A stretch of 31,987 bases of DNA from an uncultured Oscillospiraceae bacterium (GTDB lineage: Bacteria; Bacillota; Clostridia; Oscillospirales; Ruminococcaceae). Position numbers and translations under genes: made by a program. This document shows, piece after piece, positions 16,862 to 25,643 of the stretch; the first letter of the stretch is position 1, and every line of letters begins with the position of its first letter. Under the pieces are notes generated by a model. It worked only from the letters and a program-made list of their open reading frames with translations. It ran no database searches and was not told where the DNA came from. The DNA is taken from positions 1-31,987 of the forward strand of contig CAKSPD010000014.1 of assembly GCA_934481385.1 (NCBI GenBank), written 5' to 3'.

Positions 16862-17713
16862 TCAGATATTTCTTTTTCTGCGGTATTCTCTTGGTGACAT
16901 TCCTGTCTGCTTATGAAAAAGACGGCTGAAATAAAGCGGATTGTCATATCCGACATTCATTGCTATTTCAGAAACAGAATAATCAGTGTTTTCAAGCAGA
17001 CTCTGTGCATTTGAAATTCTCAGGGAAAGAATATACTGCAACGGAGTTTTTCCTGTAATATTGCGGAAATTTCTTATAAAACAGCTTGTACTCATATTGC
17101 ATGAAACAGCATATTTATCTATATTTATTTCAGTGTTGTAATGGGTTCGGAAATAATGGACTGCAAATGCCATTTCCTTTTCCATTGCATCACTGAATTT
17201 TTTACTGTTTTCTATTCCTCTGCTTATAAGAATAAATATATTTTTCAGAAGAAGCGGTAAAAGTTCTTCATATCTTGGTCTGCAAAGCTGAAGTTCCTGA
17301 ATAATCTGTCCGAAAAGCCATTGATAATCAGGTGATGTTCCGGCATAAAGTATACTTTCATCTGCATTTATATCATAGCTTTCAAGTATATTTTCAACAT
17401 CATATCCTGTAAAATGAACCCAGTAAACATCAGGTTTTTCATCTTTGCAATAAATATATTTCTGCGGTTCATTCGGCTTATATACAATAATATTTCCTGC
17501 CGATACAATAAATTCCTTGTCTTTTTTGAAAAAGTGAGCTTTTCCCGATGCAATATATAAAAGCTGATAATCTTTTCTTCCGTTCGGACGTCTTGTTTCA
17601 AAGATTCTCCTCGTTTTTATACGATAATTTCCACAGCTTGTAACAATAAGCGATTTTGAATCATCAGCTATCGGCATAATGTGATTGTTAAGATATGCAG
17701 AATTAATATACAA
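16862..17713 (-). CDS. AraC family transcriptional regulator
   Basis: 283 residues. Residues of about 20-150 form a cupin-like ligand-binding half (SGKAHFFKKDKEFIVSAGNIIVYKPNEPQKY, DVYWVHFTGYDVE). Residues of about 185-283 are a double helix-turn-helix of the AraC type, with ISCNM-like VSCNMSTSCFIRNFR, then TGKTPLQYILSLRISNAQSLL, YSVSEIAMNVGYDNPLYFSRLF and KQTGMSPREYRRKR. The reading frame starts at TTG (17711-17713), supported by GAGGTG eight bases upstream; the next ATG is several residues inside the fold. The effector is unknown, often a sugar in this subfamily. It converges on the polyamine operon, so control of that operon is possible but not shown. Confidence 0.9.
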   Translation of the reverse strand: MYINSAYLNNHIMPIADDSKSLIVTSCGNYRIKTRRIFETRRPNGRKDYQLLYIASGKAHFFKKDKEFIVSAGNIIVYKPNEPQKYIYCKDEKPDVYWVHFTGYDVENILESYDINADESILYAGTSPDYQWLFGQIIQELQLCRPRYEELLPLLLKNIFILISRGIENSKKFSDAMEKEMAFAVHYFRTHYNTEINIDKYAVSCNMSTSCFIRNFRNITGKTPLQYILSLRISNAQSLLENTDYSVSEIAMNVGYDNPLYFSRLFHKQTGMSPREYRRKRNI

Positions 17714-17745
17714 TACTTATTCACCTCTTTTATAAAATACAGTCA

Positions 17746-17778
17746 AGGGGCAAGCAGAATTTCTTACTGCTTACCCCT
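17746..17778 (-). terminator. Hairpin ending the trp operon
   Basis: On the minus strand AGGGGTAAGCAG pairs with CTGCTTGCCCCT (12 bp, one G-U pair, 9-base loop), just after the trpA stop. The following bases are only moderately T-rich, so this is a weaker-than-average intrinsic terminator. Confidence 0.65.
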
Positions 17779-17786
17779 GATAAAAA

Positions 17787-18560
17787 TTACATCATTGCTG
17801 ATTTCATTTTGTGTGCATATTCCTTGAGATACTCTCCTGAATCCGTACCGTTCTTTTCTATGATTTTAACGATTGCACTTCCTACTATTACACCGTCTGC
17901 AATCTTTGAATATTTTTCAGCCTGTTCAGGTGAATTTATTCCGAAACCTATTGCAACCGGAGTATCTGTATACCTTCTGACAGCCTCAGTAATGGATTCC
18001 AAATCTGTTTTTATTTCACTTCTCATTCCTGTAACGCCCATTGAAGATACAACATATACAAAGCCTTCGGATTCCTCTGCTATGAGTTTTATTCTGCTTT
18101 CAGATGTAGGAGCTATAAGGGAAATTATATCAACACCATATTTGTTTGCAGATTCCTTTATTTCTCCCTTTTCTTCAAACGGCAAATCAGGAATTATAAT
18201 TCCGTCAATACCAGTTTCACTGCATTTCTTAAAAAATTTAGCTGTGCCATATTTGAAAACAGTGTTCATATATGTAAGGAACACAAGCGGTATCTGAGTA
18301 TTTTTTCTGACCTTTTCAACAAGCTCAAAAACGTTCTTAATGCGTGTTCCTGCTGAAAGTGAACGGATATTCGCAGACTGTATAACAGGCCCTTCTGCAA
18401 TAGGGTCTGAAAAAGGTATCCCGATTTCAATTAAATCAGCTCCGCCCTCTATCAGCTTATATATAAATTCCTCTGTTTTTTCAATTGTAGGGTCACCTGC
18501 TGTAAGAAAAGCAATAAAAGCCTTGTTATTATTTTCAAAAGCATTTTTAATTCTACTCAT
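17787..18560 (-). CDS. trpA: Tryptophan synthase alpha subunit
   Basis: Cleaves indole-3-glycerol phosphate to indole and glyceraldehyde 3-phosphate; the indole passes to TrpB. 257 residues from the ATG at 18560, chosen over an upstream TTG at 18569 because GAGGAG sits nine bases before the ATG. Motifs: [27 protein letters not shown] with catalytic-type Glu45, [34 protein letters not shown]. The position equal to E. coli catalytic Asp60 is Glu56 here (SDPIAEGP rather than SDPLADGP), a variant I recall from other Clostridia. The start overlaps the trpB stop by eight bases (ATGAGTAG). It is the last gene of the operon. Confidence 0.95.
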   Translation of the reverse strand: MSRIKNAFENNNKAFIAFLTAGDPTIEKTEEFIYKLIEGGADLIEIGIPFSDPIAEGPVIQSANIRSLSAGTRIKNVFELVEKVRKNTQIPLVFLTYMNTVFKYGTAKFFKKCSETGIDGIIIPDLPFEEKGEIKESANKYGVDIISLIAPTSESRIKLIAEESEGFVYVVSSMGVTGMRSEIKTDLESITEAVRRYTDTPVAIGFGINSPEQAEKYSKIADGVIVGSAIVKIIEKNGTDSGEYLKEYAHKMKSAMM

Positions 18561-19740
18561 CAATGTCAACTCCTCTGTATCTTGCTATTGCGGCAACATC
18601 TTTATCGCCTCTGCCTGAAAGACATACAATAATTATATCGTCCTTGCTGTAATTCTTTGCAGTTTTGATGACATGTGCAACTGCATGTGCTGATTCGATT
18701 GCACAGATTATTCCCTCTGTTCTTGCAATATATTCAAATGCTTCAACAGCTTCATCATCAGTTACCGGAACATATTCTGCTCTGCCTGTATCACGGAGAT
18801 ATGCGTGTTCAGGGCCTACACCGGGATAGTCAAGACCTGCTGAAATTGAATATACAGGAGCAATCTGTCCGTCATCGTCCTGACAGAAATATGATTTCAT
18901 ACCGTGGAAAATTCCGAGCTTGCCTGTTGCCATAGTAGCGGCTGTACGGTCTGTTTCAACACCTTTTCCGGCAGCCTCACAGCCTATGAGCTTTACATCT
19001 TTATCATTTATAAAATTATAGAACATTCCCATAGCGTTACTTCCTCCGCCAACACATGCCATTACTGCTGAAGGAAGTTTGCCTTCTTTTTCAAGAATCT
19101 GTTCTCTTGCCTCTTTACTGATAATGCTCTGAAAATCCCTTACAATCATCGGAAACGGGTGAGGGCCCATTACTGAACCGAGAACATAGTGTGTATCATT
19201 TACTCTTGAAACCCATTCACGCATTGTTTCGTTTACAGCATCTTTAAGAGTCTGAGTACCGCTTGTTACAGCGTGAACCTTTGCACCGAGAAGTTCCATT
19301 CTGTAAACATTGAGTTTCTGACGTTCTGTATCCTCTTTGCCCATAAATATTTCACATTCAAGTCCGAGAAGTGCAGCAGCAGTTGCCGTTGCAACACCAT
19401 GCTGACCTGCTCCTGTTTCAGCAATTACTCTTGTCTTTCCCATTTTCTTTGCCATAAGAACCTGACCGAGAACATTATTTATCTTATGTGAACCTGTATG
19501 GTTCAAATCTTCACGCTTTAAATATATTTTTGCTCCGCCGAGGTCTTTTGTCATTTTTTCTGCATAATAAAGCAGTGAAGGTCTGCCTGCATATTCTTTC
19601 AGAAGTGTATTGAGTTCATCATTGAATTGCTTGTCATGTTTATAGAATTCATAACATTCTTCAAGATGATGTATTTCATTCATAAGTGTTTCAGGAATAT
19701 ACTGTCCGCCATGTATTCCGTATCTGCCTTTTTCTGACAT
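18553..19740 (-). CDS. trpB: Tryptophan synthase beta subunit
   Basis: Joins indole and serine to make tryptophan with PLP. 395 residues. Visible motifs: [16 protein letters not shown] at the start, [20 protein letters not shown] with PLP Lys86, [39 protein letters not shown] segment (here NETMREW), [12 protein letters not shown] for the phosphate, and the ending [10 protein letters not shown]. It is the standard TrpB1 type that pairs with TrpA. The start codon shares bases with the trpF stop (TAATG), and its end overlaps trpA, so the three are probably translated in a coupled way. Confidence 0.97.
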   Translation of the reverse strand: MSEKGRYGIHGGQYIPETLMNEIHHLEECYEFYKHDKQFNDELNTLLKEYAGRPSLLYYAEKMTKDLGGAKIYLKREDLNHTGSHKINNVLGQVLMAKKMGKTRVIAETGAGQHGVATATAAALLGLECEIFMGKEDTERQKLNVYRMELLGAKVHAVTSGTQTLKDAVNETMREWVSRVNDTHYVLGSVMGPHPFPMIVRDFQSIISKEAREQILEKEGKLPSAVMACVGGGSNAMGMFYNFINDKDVKLIGCEAAGKGVETDRTAATMATGKLGIFHGMKSYFCQDDDGQIAPVYSISAGLDYPGVGPEHAYLRDTGRAEYVPVTDDEAVEAFEYIARTEGIICAIESAHAVAHVIKTAKNYSKDDIIIVCLSGRGDKDVAAIARYRGVDIDE

Positions 19741-20348
19741 TATAAAATTCCTCCGTTGTTTCTTACAGCACCAACAAGCTGTATCATTTTATTTTTATCC
19801 TTTAAACCGTCTGTTTCAGCTCCTGAGCTTACATCAATGCAATATGGATTGAGCTTTACTGCCTGAGCTATATTTTCAGTATTTATTCCTCCTGCAAGGA
19901 ATATTCTTTTATTTTTTTTTATGAAATTCCAGTCAAAGCTCTCCCCTGTTCCGCCGTTTCCGTTATCAAGAAGAATAAAATCTGAAATATATTTTTCAGA
20001 AAGAATAATATCTTCAGAAGTTTTTACGGATACGGCTTTTATTATCGGAACATCTTCTGAAATTTTTCTGAGTCCGGAAATATAATCATTGTCTTCATTT
20101 CCATGTAGCTGAATGACATCTATTATTTTATTACTAACAAGCTCTGAAATAAATTTTTTATCCTGATTTACAAATACTCCGACAGCCTTTATATTTTTAT
20201 CAAGATTTTTTCTAAGCTCATAAGCTTTTTCAAAATCAACTCTGCGTCTGCTTTTTTCAGCAAATACAAAACCGATATAATCAGGCATAGCAATATTTGC
20301 AAATTCTATATCCTGATTTCTGAAAAGTCCGCATATTTTTATTTTCAT
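19740..20348 (-). CDS. trpF: Phosphoribosylanthranilate isomerase
   Basis: Third enzyme of the tryptophan branch after anthranilate phosphoribosylation: converts N-(5-phosphoribosyl)anthranilate to the carboxyphenylamino form. 202 residues, the normal size. Motifs: [14 protein letters not shown] with the catalytic Cys, [41 protein letters not shown] with the acidic catalytic position, [10 protein letters not shown] and [10 protein letters not shown] for phosphate binding. Four bases separate it from trpC upstream. A separate trpF, not a TrpC-TrpF fusion, is usual in Firmicutes. Confidence 0.95.
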   Translation of the reverse strand: MKIKICGLFRNQDIEFANIAMPDYIGFVFAEKSRRRVDFEKAYELRKNLDKNIKAVGVFVNQDKKFISELVSNKIIDVIQLHGNEDNDYISGLRKISEDVPIIKAVSVKTSEDIILSEKYISDFILLDNGNGGTGESFDWNFIKKNKRIFLAGGINTENIAQAVKLNPYCIDVSSGAETDGLKDKNKMIQLVGAVRNNGGIL

Positions 20349-20352
20349 AGAA

Positions 20353-21132
20353 TTAATTACCCTTGAATTTTTTCAGAAGTTCGGCAGGATTTTCAGTTCT
20401 CATAAAAGCCTCGCCTATCAGTACGGCATCTGCCTTAATATTCTTCATTCTCTGAATATCATCAGCAGAATGTATTCCGCTTTCTGAAACAAATATTTTA
20501 TTATCAGGAACATATTTTCTTAAATTTTCGCTTGTGGAAATATCAACATTGAATGTTTTAAGATTACGGTTGTTTACACCGATTATTTCAGCTCCCGATT
20601 CAAGAGCATTTTCAATTTCATATTCGCTGTGAGTTTCAACAAGTGCAGAAAGTCCGAGAGAATGGGCAATTTCAAGATATTCTTTAAGTCTTGGAAGTTC
20701 AAGAATACTGCATATCAGCAGAATTGCTGATGCTCCGAGAATTTTTGCATTGTAAATCATATATTCATCAATTGTGAAATCTTTTCTTAAAAGAGGTGTT
20801 TTCACTGTTTTATGAATTTCTGAAAGATATTTGTTACTGCCTTTGAAGTAATCAGGTTCTGTGAGAACTGATATTGCATCAGCTCCCATTTCTTCATATT
20901 TGCGGGCAATTTCAATATATCTGAAATCTTCTGAAATTATTCCCTTTGAGGGAGAACCTTTCTTTACTTCACAGATGAATGAAAGTCCGTTTTTTGAAAG
21001 AGCTTTTCTGAAAGGAAAATCATTTCCAGCCGGAATACTTTCTGCCATACGTCTTATTTCGCTGAACGGAATTTCCTTTTTTGCAGATTCAAGGCGGATT
21101 TTCGTTGACGCTGTAATATCATCAAGTATCAT
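20353..21132 (-). CDS. trpC: Indole-3-glycerol phosphate synthase
   Basis: Closes the indole ring to form indole-3-glycerol phosphate. 259 residues. Motifs: FICEVKKGSPSKGII with the catalytic Lys in the family's CExKxxSPSxG pattern, AISVLTEPDYFKGS, LLRKDFTIDEYMIYNAKILGA, LVETHSEYEIENAL, IIGVNNRNLKTF and VSESGIHSADDI. It lies one base after trpD and four before trpF. GGAGG-type ribosome site (AGGAGGATTG) precedes the ATG. No unusual features. Confidence 0.96.
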   Translation of the reverse strand: MILDDITASTKIRLESAKKEIPFSEIRRMAESIPAGNDFPFRKALSKNGLSFICEVKKGSPSKGIISEDFRYIEIARKYEEMGADAISVLTEPDYFKGSNKYLSEIHKTVKTPLLRKDFTIDEYMIYNAKILGASAILLICSILELPRLKEYLEIAHSLGLSALVETHSEYEIENALESGAEIIGVNNRNLKTFNVDISTSENLRKYVPDNKIFVSESGIHSADDIQRMKNIKADAVLIGEAFMRTENPAELLKKFKGN

Positions 21133-21133
21133 T

Positions 21134-22144
21134 TCAATCCTCCTGAGTAGCCTTTACAAAGTTTTCAAGCTTTTCAAGAGCCTTTCCGCTGTCGATTGCA
21201 GATTCAACAATTTTTTTACATTCGTTCAAATCTGTTTCGGGGTGAACAATATGATATGCAAACATACTGTTAAGTACAACTGCATCACGTTTTGCACCTT
21301 TTTCACCTTTAAGAATATTTCTTGTAATTTCAGCATTTTCCTGCGGAGTACCGCCTGTAAGGTCTGATTTTTTACATCTTTCAAAACCATACTGTTCAGG
21401 AGCTATTACATATTTTTTGATTTTTTCTCCCCCAAATTCACATATTGCAGTTTCATCTGAAAGAGATATTTCATCAAGGCAATCTCTGCCGTATACTACC
21501 ATTCCACGCTTTACCCCGATATTATTGAGAACCTTTGCCATAGGTTCAAGAAGTTTTTCATCATATACGCCAAGAAGCTGATATTCCGGAAATGCCGGAT
21601 TTGAAAGAGGGCCGGCAAGATTGAATATTGTCTTGAAACCGAGTTCTTTTCTTATTGCACCTACATTTTTCATTGCGGAATGATATTTCTGAGCGAAAAG
21701 AAAACAAATTCCGAGCTTTTCAAGAATTTCACTGCTTTTTTCAGGTGATATATCAAGCTTTACACCGAGAGCCTCAAGAACATCAGCAGCTCCGCATTTA
21801 CTTGATGCAGCTCTGTTTCCATGTTTTGCAACAGATATTCCGCAGGAACTTAAAACGAATGATGATGTTGTTGATATGTTAAAGCTGTCGGATTTATCTC
21901 CGCCTGTTCCTACTATTTCAAGAACTTCACCTTTATGGCAAGGCTTTGCACAATATTTTCTCATAATATTTGCAAGTGCAGTTGTTTCCTCAATAGTTTC
22001 TCCCTTTATTGAAAGAGCTGTGAGAAATGCACTTTTCTGTACATCATCAGCTTTTCCGCTCATAATTTCATCAAAAATCTGTTCAGACATTTCAAGTGAA
22101 AGATTTTTTCCGTTTACAAGTTCAGCAATGCCTTCTTTAATCAT
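21134..22144 (-). CDS. trpD: Anthranilate phosphoribosyltransferase
   Basis: Transfers phosphoribose from PRPP to anthranilate. 336 residues, the usual length. Motifs: GKADDVQKSAFLTALSIKGET for the N-terminal helical domain, VGTGGDKSDSFNISTTSSFV for PRPP binding, KHGNRAASSKCGAADVLEALG, RKELGFKTIFNLAGPLSNP, GRDCLDEISL and the C-terminal helix. Fifteen bases separate it from trpG. It is a stand-alone enzyme; trpG is a separate gene here and not fused to it as in E. coli. Confidence 0.96.
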   Translation of the reverse strand: MIKEGIAELVNGKNLSLEMSEQIFDEIMSGKADDVQKSAFLTALSIKGETIEETTALANIMRKYCAKPCHKGEVLEIVGTGGDKSDSFNISTTSSFVLSSCGISVAKHGNRAASSKCGAADVLEALGVKLDISPEKSSEILEKLGICFLFAQKYHSAMKNVGAIRKELGFKTIFNLAGPLSNPAFPEYQLLGVYDEKLLEPMAKVLNNIGVKRGMVVYGRDCLDEISLSDETAICEFGGEKIKKYVIAPEQYGFERCKKSDLTGGTPQENAEITRNILKGEKGAKRDAVVLNSMFAYHIVHPETDLNECKKIVESAIDSGKALEKLENFVKATQED

Positions 22145-22159
22145 TTTAAATTCCTCCGC

Positions 22160-22723
22160 TTATTTAAGAAAATTCACAAGCAACTGTCTGCCTTGTGGTG
22201 TCATTATTGATTCAGGGTGAAACTGTACACCCCATATCTTATATTCCTTATGTGCAACTGCCATTATTTCACCGTCTGATGATTCAGCAGTTATTTCAAG
22301 GCACTCCGGAAGATTTTCTCTGAGTGCTGAAAGTGAATGGTATCTTGCACCCTGCATTGTATCTCCAAGACCTTCAAACATTCTGTGATGATTGTCTATC
22401 GTGATTATTTCAGGTTTGCCATGAACAAGCTTTTTCGCATATGTAACAGTTCCGCCGAAAGCCTCAACAATTGACTGATGCCCAAGACAAACACCGAATA
22501 TAGGATACTTTGTATAAAGCTGTTTTATAATTTCAATACAGTTTCCTGCCTCGGAAGGTCTTTTCGGGCCGGGTGAAATTATTATATGAGAAGGGTTAAG
22601 CTTTTCGATTTCATCAGGTGTCATATCATTGTTTCTGATTACTTTTATATCCTGATTTATACTTCCTATAAGCTGATAAAGATTATAGGAAAAGCTGTCA
22701 AAATTATCAATTAAGAGAATCAT
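22160..22723 (-). CDS. trpG: Anthranilate synthase glutamine amidotransferase subunit
   Basis: Releases ammonia from glutamine and passes it to TrpE. 187 residues. Class I amidotransferase motifs: [48 protein letters not shown] with the nucleophile Cys, and WGVQFHPESIMTPQG with the His and Glu. The ATG overlaps the trpE stop by four bases. The protein could in principle also serve aminodeoxychorismate synthase for folate, since such subunits are often shared in Gram-positives, but its place in the trp operon fixes its main role. Confidence 0.95.
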   Translation of the reverse strand: MILLIDNFDSFSYNLYQLIGSINQDIKVIRNNDMTPDEIEKLNPSHIIISPGPKRPSEAGNCIEIIKQLYTKYPIFGVCLGHQSIVEAFGGTVTYAKKLVHGKPEIITIDNHHRMFEGLGDTMQGARYHSLSALRENLPECLEITAESSDGEIMAVAHKEYKIWGVQFHPESIMTPQGRQLLVNFLK

Positions 22724-24213
22724 GCTTCAATTCCTCCCTCTGCAAGCTTTACAGCGTTTACGACTGCCTTAGCCTTGTTGATACATTCCTGATATTCATT
22801 TTCAGGTATGCTGTCGGCAACAATTCCTGCACCGCTTCTTATAAAGAGTTTACCCTGCTTTTTAAATGCAAGCCGTATAGCTATGCAGACATCAAGATTG
22901 CCTGTAAAATCAAGATAACCTATCGCACCGCCATAAATTCCACGCTTATTGTTTTCAAGTTCGTTTATAATCTCGCAGGCTCTTATTTTCGGAGCTCCTG
23001 AAAGAGTTCCGGCAGGAAGTATTGATTCAACAGCGTCCATAGCCGTTTTATTTTCAGCAATTTCTCCCCTTACTGATGAACCTATGTGCATAACTTTTGA
23101 AAAACGCTGGATTTCCATATAGCTCTCAACGCTTACACTTCCGAAACGGCTTATTTTTCCTATATCATTTCTGCCCAAATCAACAAGCATATTATGTTCT
23201 GCACGTTCCTTTTCATCGGACAGGAGTTCTTTTTCAAGGTTCAAATCTTCTTCTTCAGTCAAACCTCTCGGACGAGTTCCGGCAAGAGGATATGTATGAA
23301 GTACGCCGTTTTCAAGTCTTACAAGTGTTTCAGGTGAAGAACCTGCTATTTCTATATCATCGCTTGCAAAATAGAACATATACGGTGAGGGATTTTCTGT
23401 TCTCAAAACTCTGTAAACGTCAAATATACTTCCCTCAACATCAGCATCAAGGCGGTTTGAAAGCACAACCTGAAATATATCACCCTCATAAATATATTTC
23501 TTTGCCTTGTTTACCATATCGCAGTACTGTTCTTTGGTGAAAAGCGGACGTATTTCTGATTTAAGCTTTAAAGGCTCTGATTTTTTAGGAAGTCCGTTAA
23601 GAATAAGATTTGATGTTATTTCAAGTTCCTGACAGCCTTTTAAATAATTTTCCTCTATATTATCAGTTTTTATATTGACGATAATTATAATCTTCTGTCG
23701 CTGACTGTCAAAGGCAATAACCTTATCAAAAAGCATAAGGTCAACGTCCTTGAAATTTTCGTTATCTTCAGCATCAAGATTAAGAGAAGGTTCAGCATAT
23801 TTTATATAATCATATGAAAAATATCCTGCAAGACCTCCTGTAAATGTGGGATAATCTGAAAGTTTAGGGCTTTTATAATCCTTCAGAATATTTTCAATAT
23901 ATGATTTCGGATTTGCATTTTCATATACTTCAGTTTTTCCGTTCTTATCCTTTATCTGAAGTACACCGTCAGTGCAAGTTACCTCAAGAATGGGGTCATA
24001 GCCGAGGAATGTATATCTGCCCCATCTTTTTGTATTGTCAACACTTTCAAGAATAAAACAGTGATGACTTGCATTTCTTAACCCCGACATAAGCTGTATA
24101 GGTGTTTTCATATCCGAATACATTTCAGCTTTAATCGGAATTACTTTATATTCTCCGGATTCAGCAATTTTCTTAACATCATCAAGTGAAGTTGTAATAA
24201 TAGTTTCCTGCAT
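22720..24213 (-). CDS. trpE: Anthranilate synthase component I
   Basis: Makes anthranilate from chorismate. 497 residues from the ATG at 24213, which has an AAAAGGAGAG ribosome site. An in-frame ATG further up (24378) lies within the T-box and is rejected. Motifs: [11 protein letters not shown] and [11 protein letters not shown] (the tryptophan feedback pocket region), [98 protein letters not shown] and [11 protein letters not shown]. All catalytic regions are present. Expression is set by the T-box leader directly upstream; the LES...RYTF motif suggests the enzyme is also inhibited by tryptophan. Confidence 0.96.
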   Translation of the reverse strand: MQETIITTSLDDVKKIAESGEYKVIPIKAEMYSDMKTPIQLMSGLRNASHHCFILESVDNTKRWGRYTFLGYDPILEVTCTDGVLQIKDKNGKTEVYENANPKSYIENILKDYKSPKLSDYPTFTGGLAGYFSYDYIKYAEPSLNLDAEDNENFKDVDLMLFDKVIAFDSQRQKIIIIVNIKTDNIEENYLKGCQELEITSNLILNGLPKKSEPLKLKSEIRPLFTKEQYCDMVNKAKKYIYEGDIFQVVLSNRLDADVEGSIFDVYRVLRTENPSPYMFYFASDDIEIAGSSPETLVRLENGVLHTYPLAGTRPRGLTEEEDLNLEKELLSDEKERAEHNMLVDLGRNDIGKISRFGSVSVESYMEIQRFSKVMHIGSSVRGEIAENKTAMDAVESILPAGTLSGAPKIRACEIINELENNKRGIYGGAIGYLDFTGNLDVCIAIRLAFKKQGKLFIRSGAGIVADSIPENEYQECINKAKAVVNAVKLAEGGIEA

Positions 24214-24249
24214 AAAAAACACTCTCCTTTTGGAAATCCTGACGGCAAC

Positions 24250-24290
24250 AAAAAATCCCCGACAAGATTCCTTTAAAATCTCGTCAAGGA
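24250..24290 (-). terminator. T-box-controlled intrinsic terminator before trpE
   Basis: On the minus strand TCCTTGACGAGAT (24278-24290) pairs with ATCTTGTCGGGGA (24256-24268) through a 9-base loop, with a few G-U pairs, and six T's follow (24250-24255). This is the off state of the T-box. Confidence 0.88.
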
Positions 24291-24540
24291 CTAATACTTT
24301 CATATCAGCGGTGCCACCTTGATTTACAGAAGAAAGAGTTCTGTACACTTTTATGGAATACCAGCATATTCCTGACAACTGACGTATGCCTTCACGTTAT
24401 GGAATACTCAGCATAAAAAATGCCTTTGACCATACCCTCAGCGACCCATTTAACAACCCGTTACTTATTCCGGTTCTCAGCACTCCGGATTCTCTGTAAA
24501 GACCAGCAATTGTTTTTACTTTCGCATCAACGGTTTATTT
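24291..24540 (-). promoter_or_regulatory. Tryptophan T-box leader
   Basis: The minus strand carries the T-box sequence AAGGTGGCACCGC (24308-24320) just before the terminator. Upstream lies a long Stem I, with the distal element AGAGAATCCGGAGTGCTGAG-type loop around 24475-24500. The base of Stem I can be closed by ATGC and GCAT. Just inside it the segment GTATGGTCAAAG offers a UGG (Trp) specifier at 24430-24432; another UGG nearby makes this placement an inference. The bulge UGGC is complementary to a tRNA end GCCA, which agrees with the G73 discriminator of bacterial tRNA-Trp. Uncharged tRNA-Trp would therefore turn on trpEGDCFBA. Confidence 0.9.
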
Positions 24541-24553
24541 AATTTATGGGTTT

Positions 24554-24582
24554 ATTATACACCTGAAAAACTCATTTGTCAA
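24554..24582 (-). promoter_or_regulatory. Promoter of the trp operon
   Basis: Minus strand: TTGACA (24577-24582), 17 bases, TATAAT (24554-24559). Both boxes are perfect. Transcription should start just before the T-box Stem I. Confidence 0.9.
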
Positions 24583-24622
24583 CAGTTTTTCAATATTTTT
24601 TTTATTTAACTTGTATGAACGC

Positions 24623-24651
24623 TCGACAAATTCCTATCATTATGGTATAAT
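24623..24651 (+). promoter_or_regulatory. Promoter of the ThiF/MoeB-like gene
   Basis: TCGACA (24623-24628), 17 bases, TATAAT (24646-24651). It points away from the trp promoter; their -35 boxes are 40 bases apart. Confidence 0.8.
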
Positions 24652-24681
24652 ATAATTATATTCTAAAAAAGGAGAATTTTT

Positions 24682-25440
24682 ATGTTTACTGATGAACAGC
24701 TTGAACGCTATGCACGTCATATCGTTATAAAAGAAGTCGGACAGAAAGGACAGCAGAAACTTCTTGATTCAAAAGTACTTGTTATAGGTGCAGGCGGACT
24801 TGGTTCTCCTGCCCTTATGTATCTTTCAGCCTCAGGGGTAGGAAATATAGGAATTGTAGACAGTGATTGTGTTGACCTGTCAAATCTTCAAAGACAGATT
24901 ATTCATCATGATTCCGATATAGGCATACCTAAAGTTATTTCTGCAAAAAATACAATAAACGCTATGAATCCTGATATAAAAGTAAAAACATATTATATGA
25001 AGGCTGATGAATCAAATATCATGGATTTGATAAAGGATTATGACTATATCCTTGACTGCACAGACAATTTCAACAGCAAGTTTATGATAAATGATGCATG
25101 TGTTATGTCCGGAAAGCCGTTTACTCATGCCGGAATACTGCGTTTTGAAGGTCAGCTCATGACATATATTCCCGAAAAAAATTCACCTTGTTATCGCTGT
25201 GTTTTCGGAAATCCTCCCCCGCCTGATGCAGTTCCGACCGTAAAACAGGTTGGTGTTATAGGAGCTGTATGCGGTACAACAGGAACTTTGCAGGCTCTTG
25301 AAGCCATAAAATATATTATCGGAACAGGTGAACTTCTTTCAGGGTACTTGCTTAACTTCAATGCCCTCACAATGAATTTCAGAAAAATCAAGCTTCCGAA
25401 CCGTTCGGAAAGCTGTCCCGTATGCAGTCATCATAAATAA
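24682..25440 (+). CDS. ThiF/MoeB/HesA family adenylyltransferase (E1-like)
   Basis: 252 residues. It should activate the C-terminal glycine of a small ubiquitin-like sulfur carrier with ATP. Motifs: FTDEQLERYARHI, VIGAGGLGSPAL (nucleotide loop 36-41), DLSNLQRQIIH with the arginine finger, LDCTDNF (Asp128), and two zinc pairs, Cys170/Cys173 and Cys245/Cys248. The sequence VGVIGAVCGTTGTLQALEAIKYI lies where MoeB and ThiF have their crossover region. A lone gene with its own promoter and terminator; no sulfur-carrier gene (ThiS, MoaD), thiamine or molybdopterin gene is near. The partner carrier is unknown, so I leave the symbol empty. Confidence 0.9.
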   Translation: MFTDEQLERYARHIVIKEVGQKGQQKLLDSKVLVIGAGGLGSPALMYLSASGVGNIGIVDSDCVDLSNLQRQIIHHDSDIGIPKVISAKNTINAMNPDIKVKTYYMKADESNIMDLIKDYDYILDCTDNFNSKFMINDACVMSGKPFTHAGILRFEGQLMTYIPEKNSPCYRCVFGNPPPPDAVPTVKQVGVIGAVCGTTGTLQALEAIKYIIGTGELLSGYLLNFNALTMNFRKIKLPNRSESCPVCSHHK

Positions 25441-25470
25441 AAAAGGAGCATTTTTCAATGCTCCTTTTTT
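25441..25470 (+). terminator. Bidirectional intrinsic terminator
   Basis: AAAAGGAGCAT (25441-25451) pairs with ATGCTCCTTTT (25458-25468), loop of 6 bases, then T's on the plus strand and A's before the stem, giving T's on the minus strand too. It ends both the ThiF-like gene and the feo operon. Confidence 0.88.
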
Positions 25471-25478
25471 AGAGGGAT

Positions 25479-25631
25479 TTATTTTTTTGTTCCATGGCAA
25501 ATGCCTGAGTTTGGACAACCCTGACATTTACAGCCACAGGCAGATTTTCCGGCTTTTTTATCCTTATAAATCTTTCTTATAACAAGACCAACGGCTAACG
25601 CAACCAATATTCCTATAATTACTGTTGCCAT
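25479..25631 (-). CDS. FeoB-associated Cys-rich membrane protein
   Basis: A 50-residue protein. The start is ATG at 25629-25631, after an AGGAGG site, 12 bases downstream of the feoB stop. Residues 3-19 are one membrane helix (VIIGILVALAVGLVIRK), followed by a lysine-rich stretch and a C-terminal cysteine cluster, ACGCKCQGCPNSGICHG, with five Cys and one His. This is the layout of the short proteins that commonly follow feoB in Firmicutes. They are thought to assist ferrous iron transport, perhaps by binding iron on the cytoplasmic face or stabilising FeoB, but the role is not settled. Confidence 0.9.
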   Translation of the reverse strand: MATVIIGILVALAVGLVIRKIYKDKKAGKSACGCKCQGCPNSGICHGTKK

Positions 25632-25643
25632 TTTAAAGCCTCC

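Noticed and set aside
22160..24213. Reading trpE/trpG as PabB/PabA for folate
   Set aside because: The neighbours are all trp genes behind a Trp T-box, and the tryptophan pocket motif is present.
24214..24378. Longer trpE start (about 55 extra codons)
   Set aside because: The extra codons cover the T-box sequence and terminator; the ATG at 24213 has a proper ribosome site.
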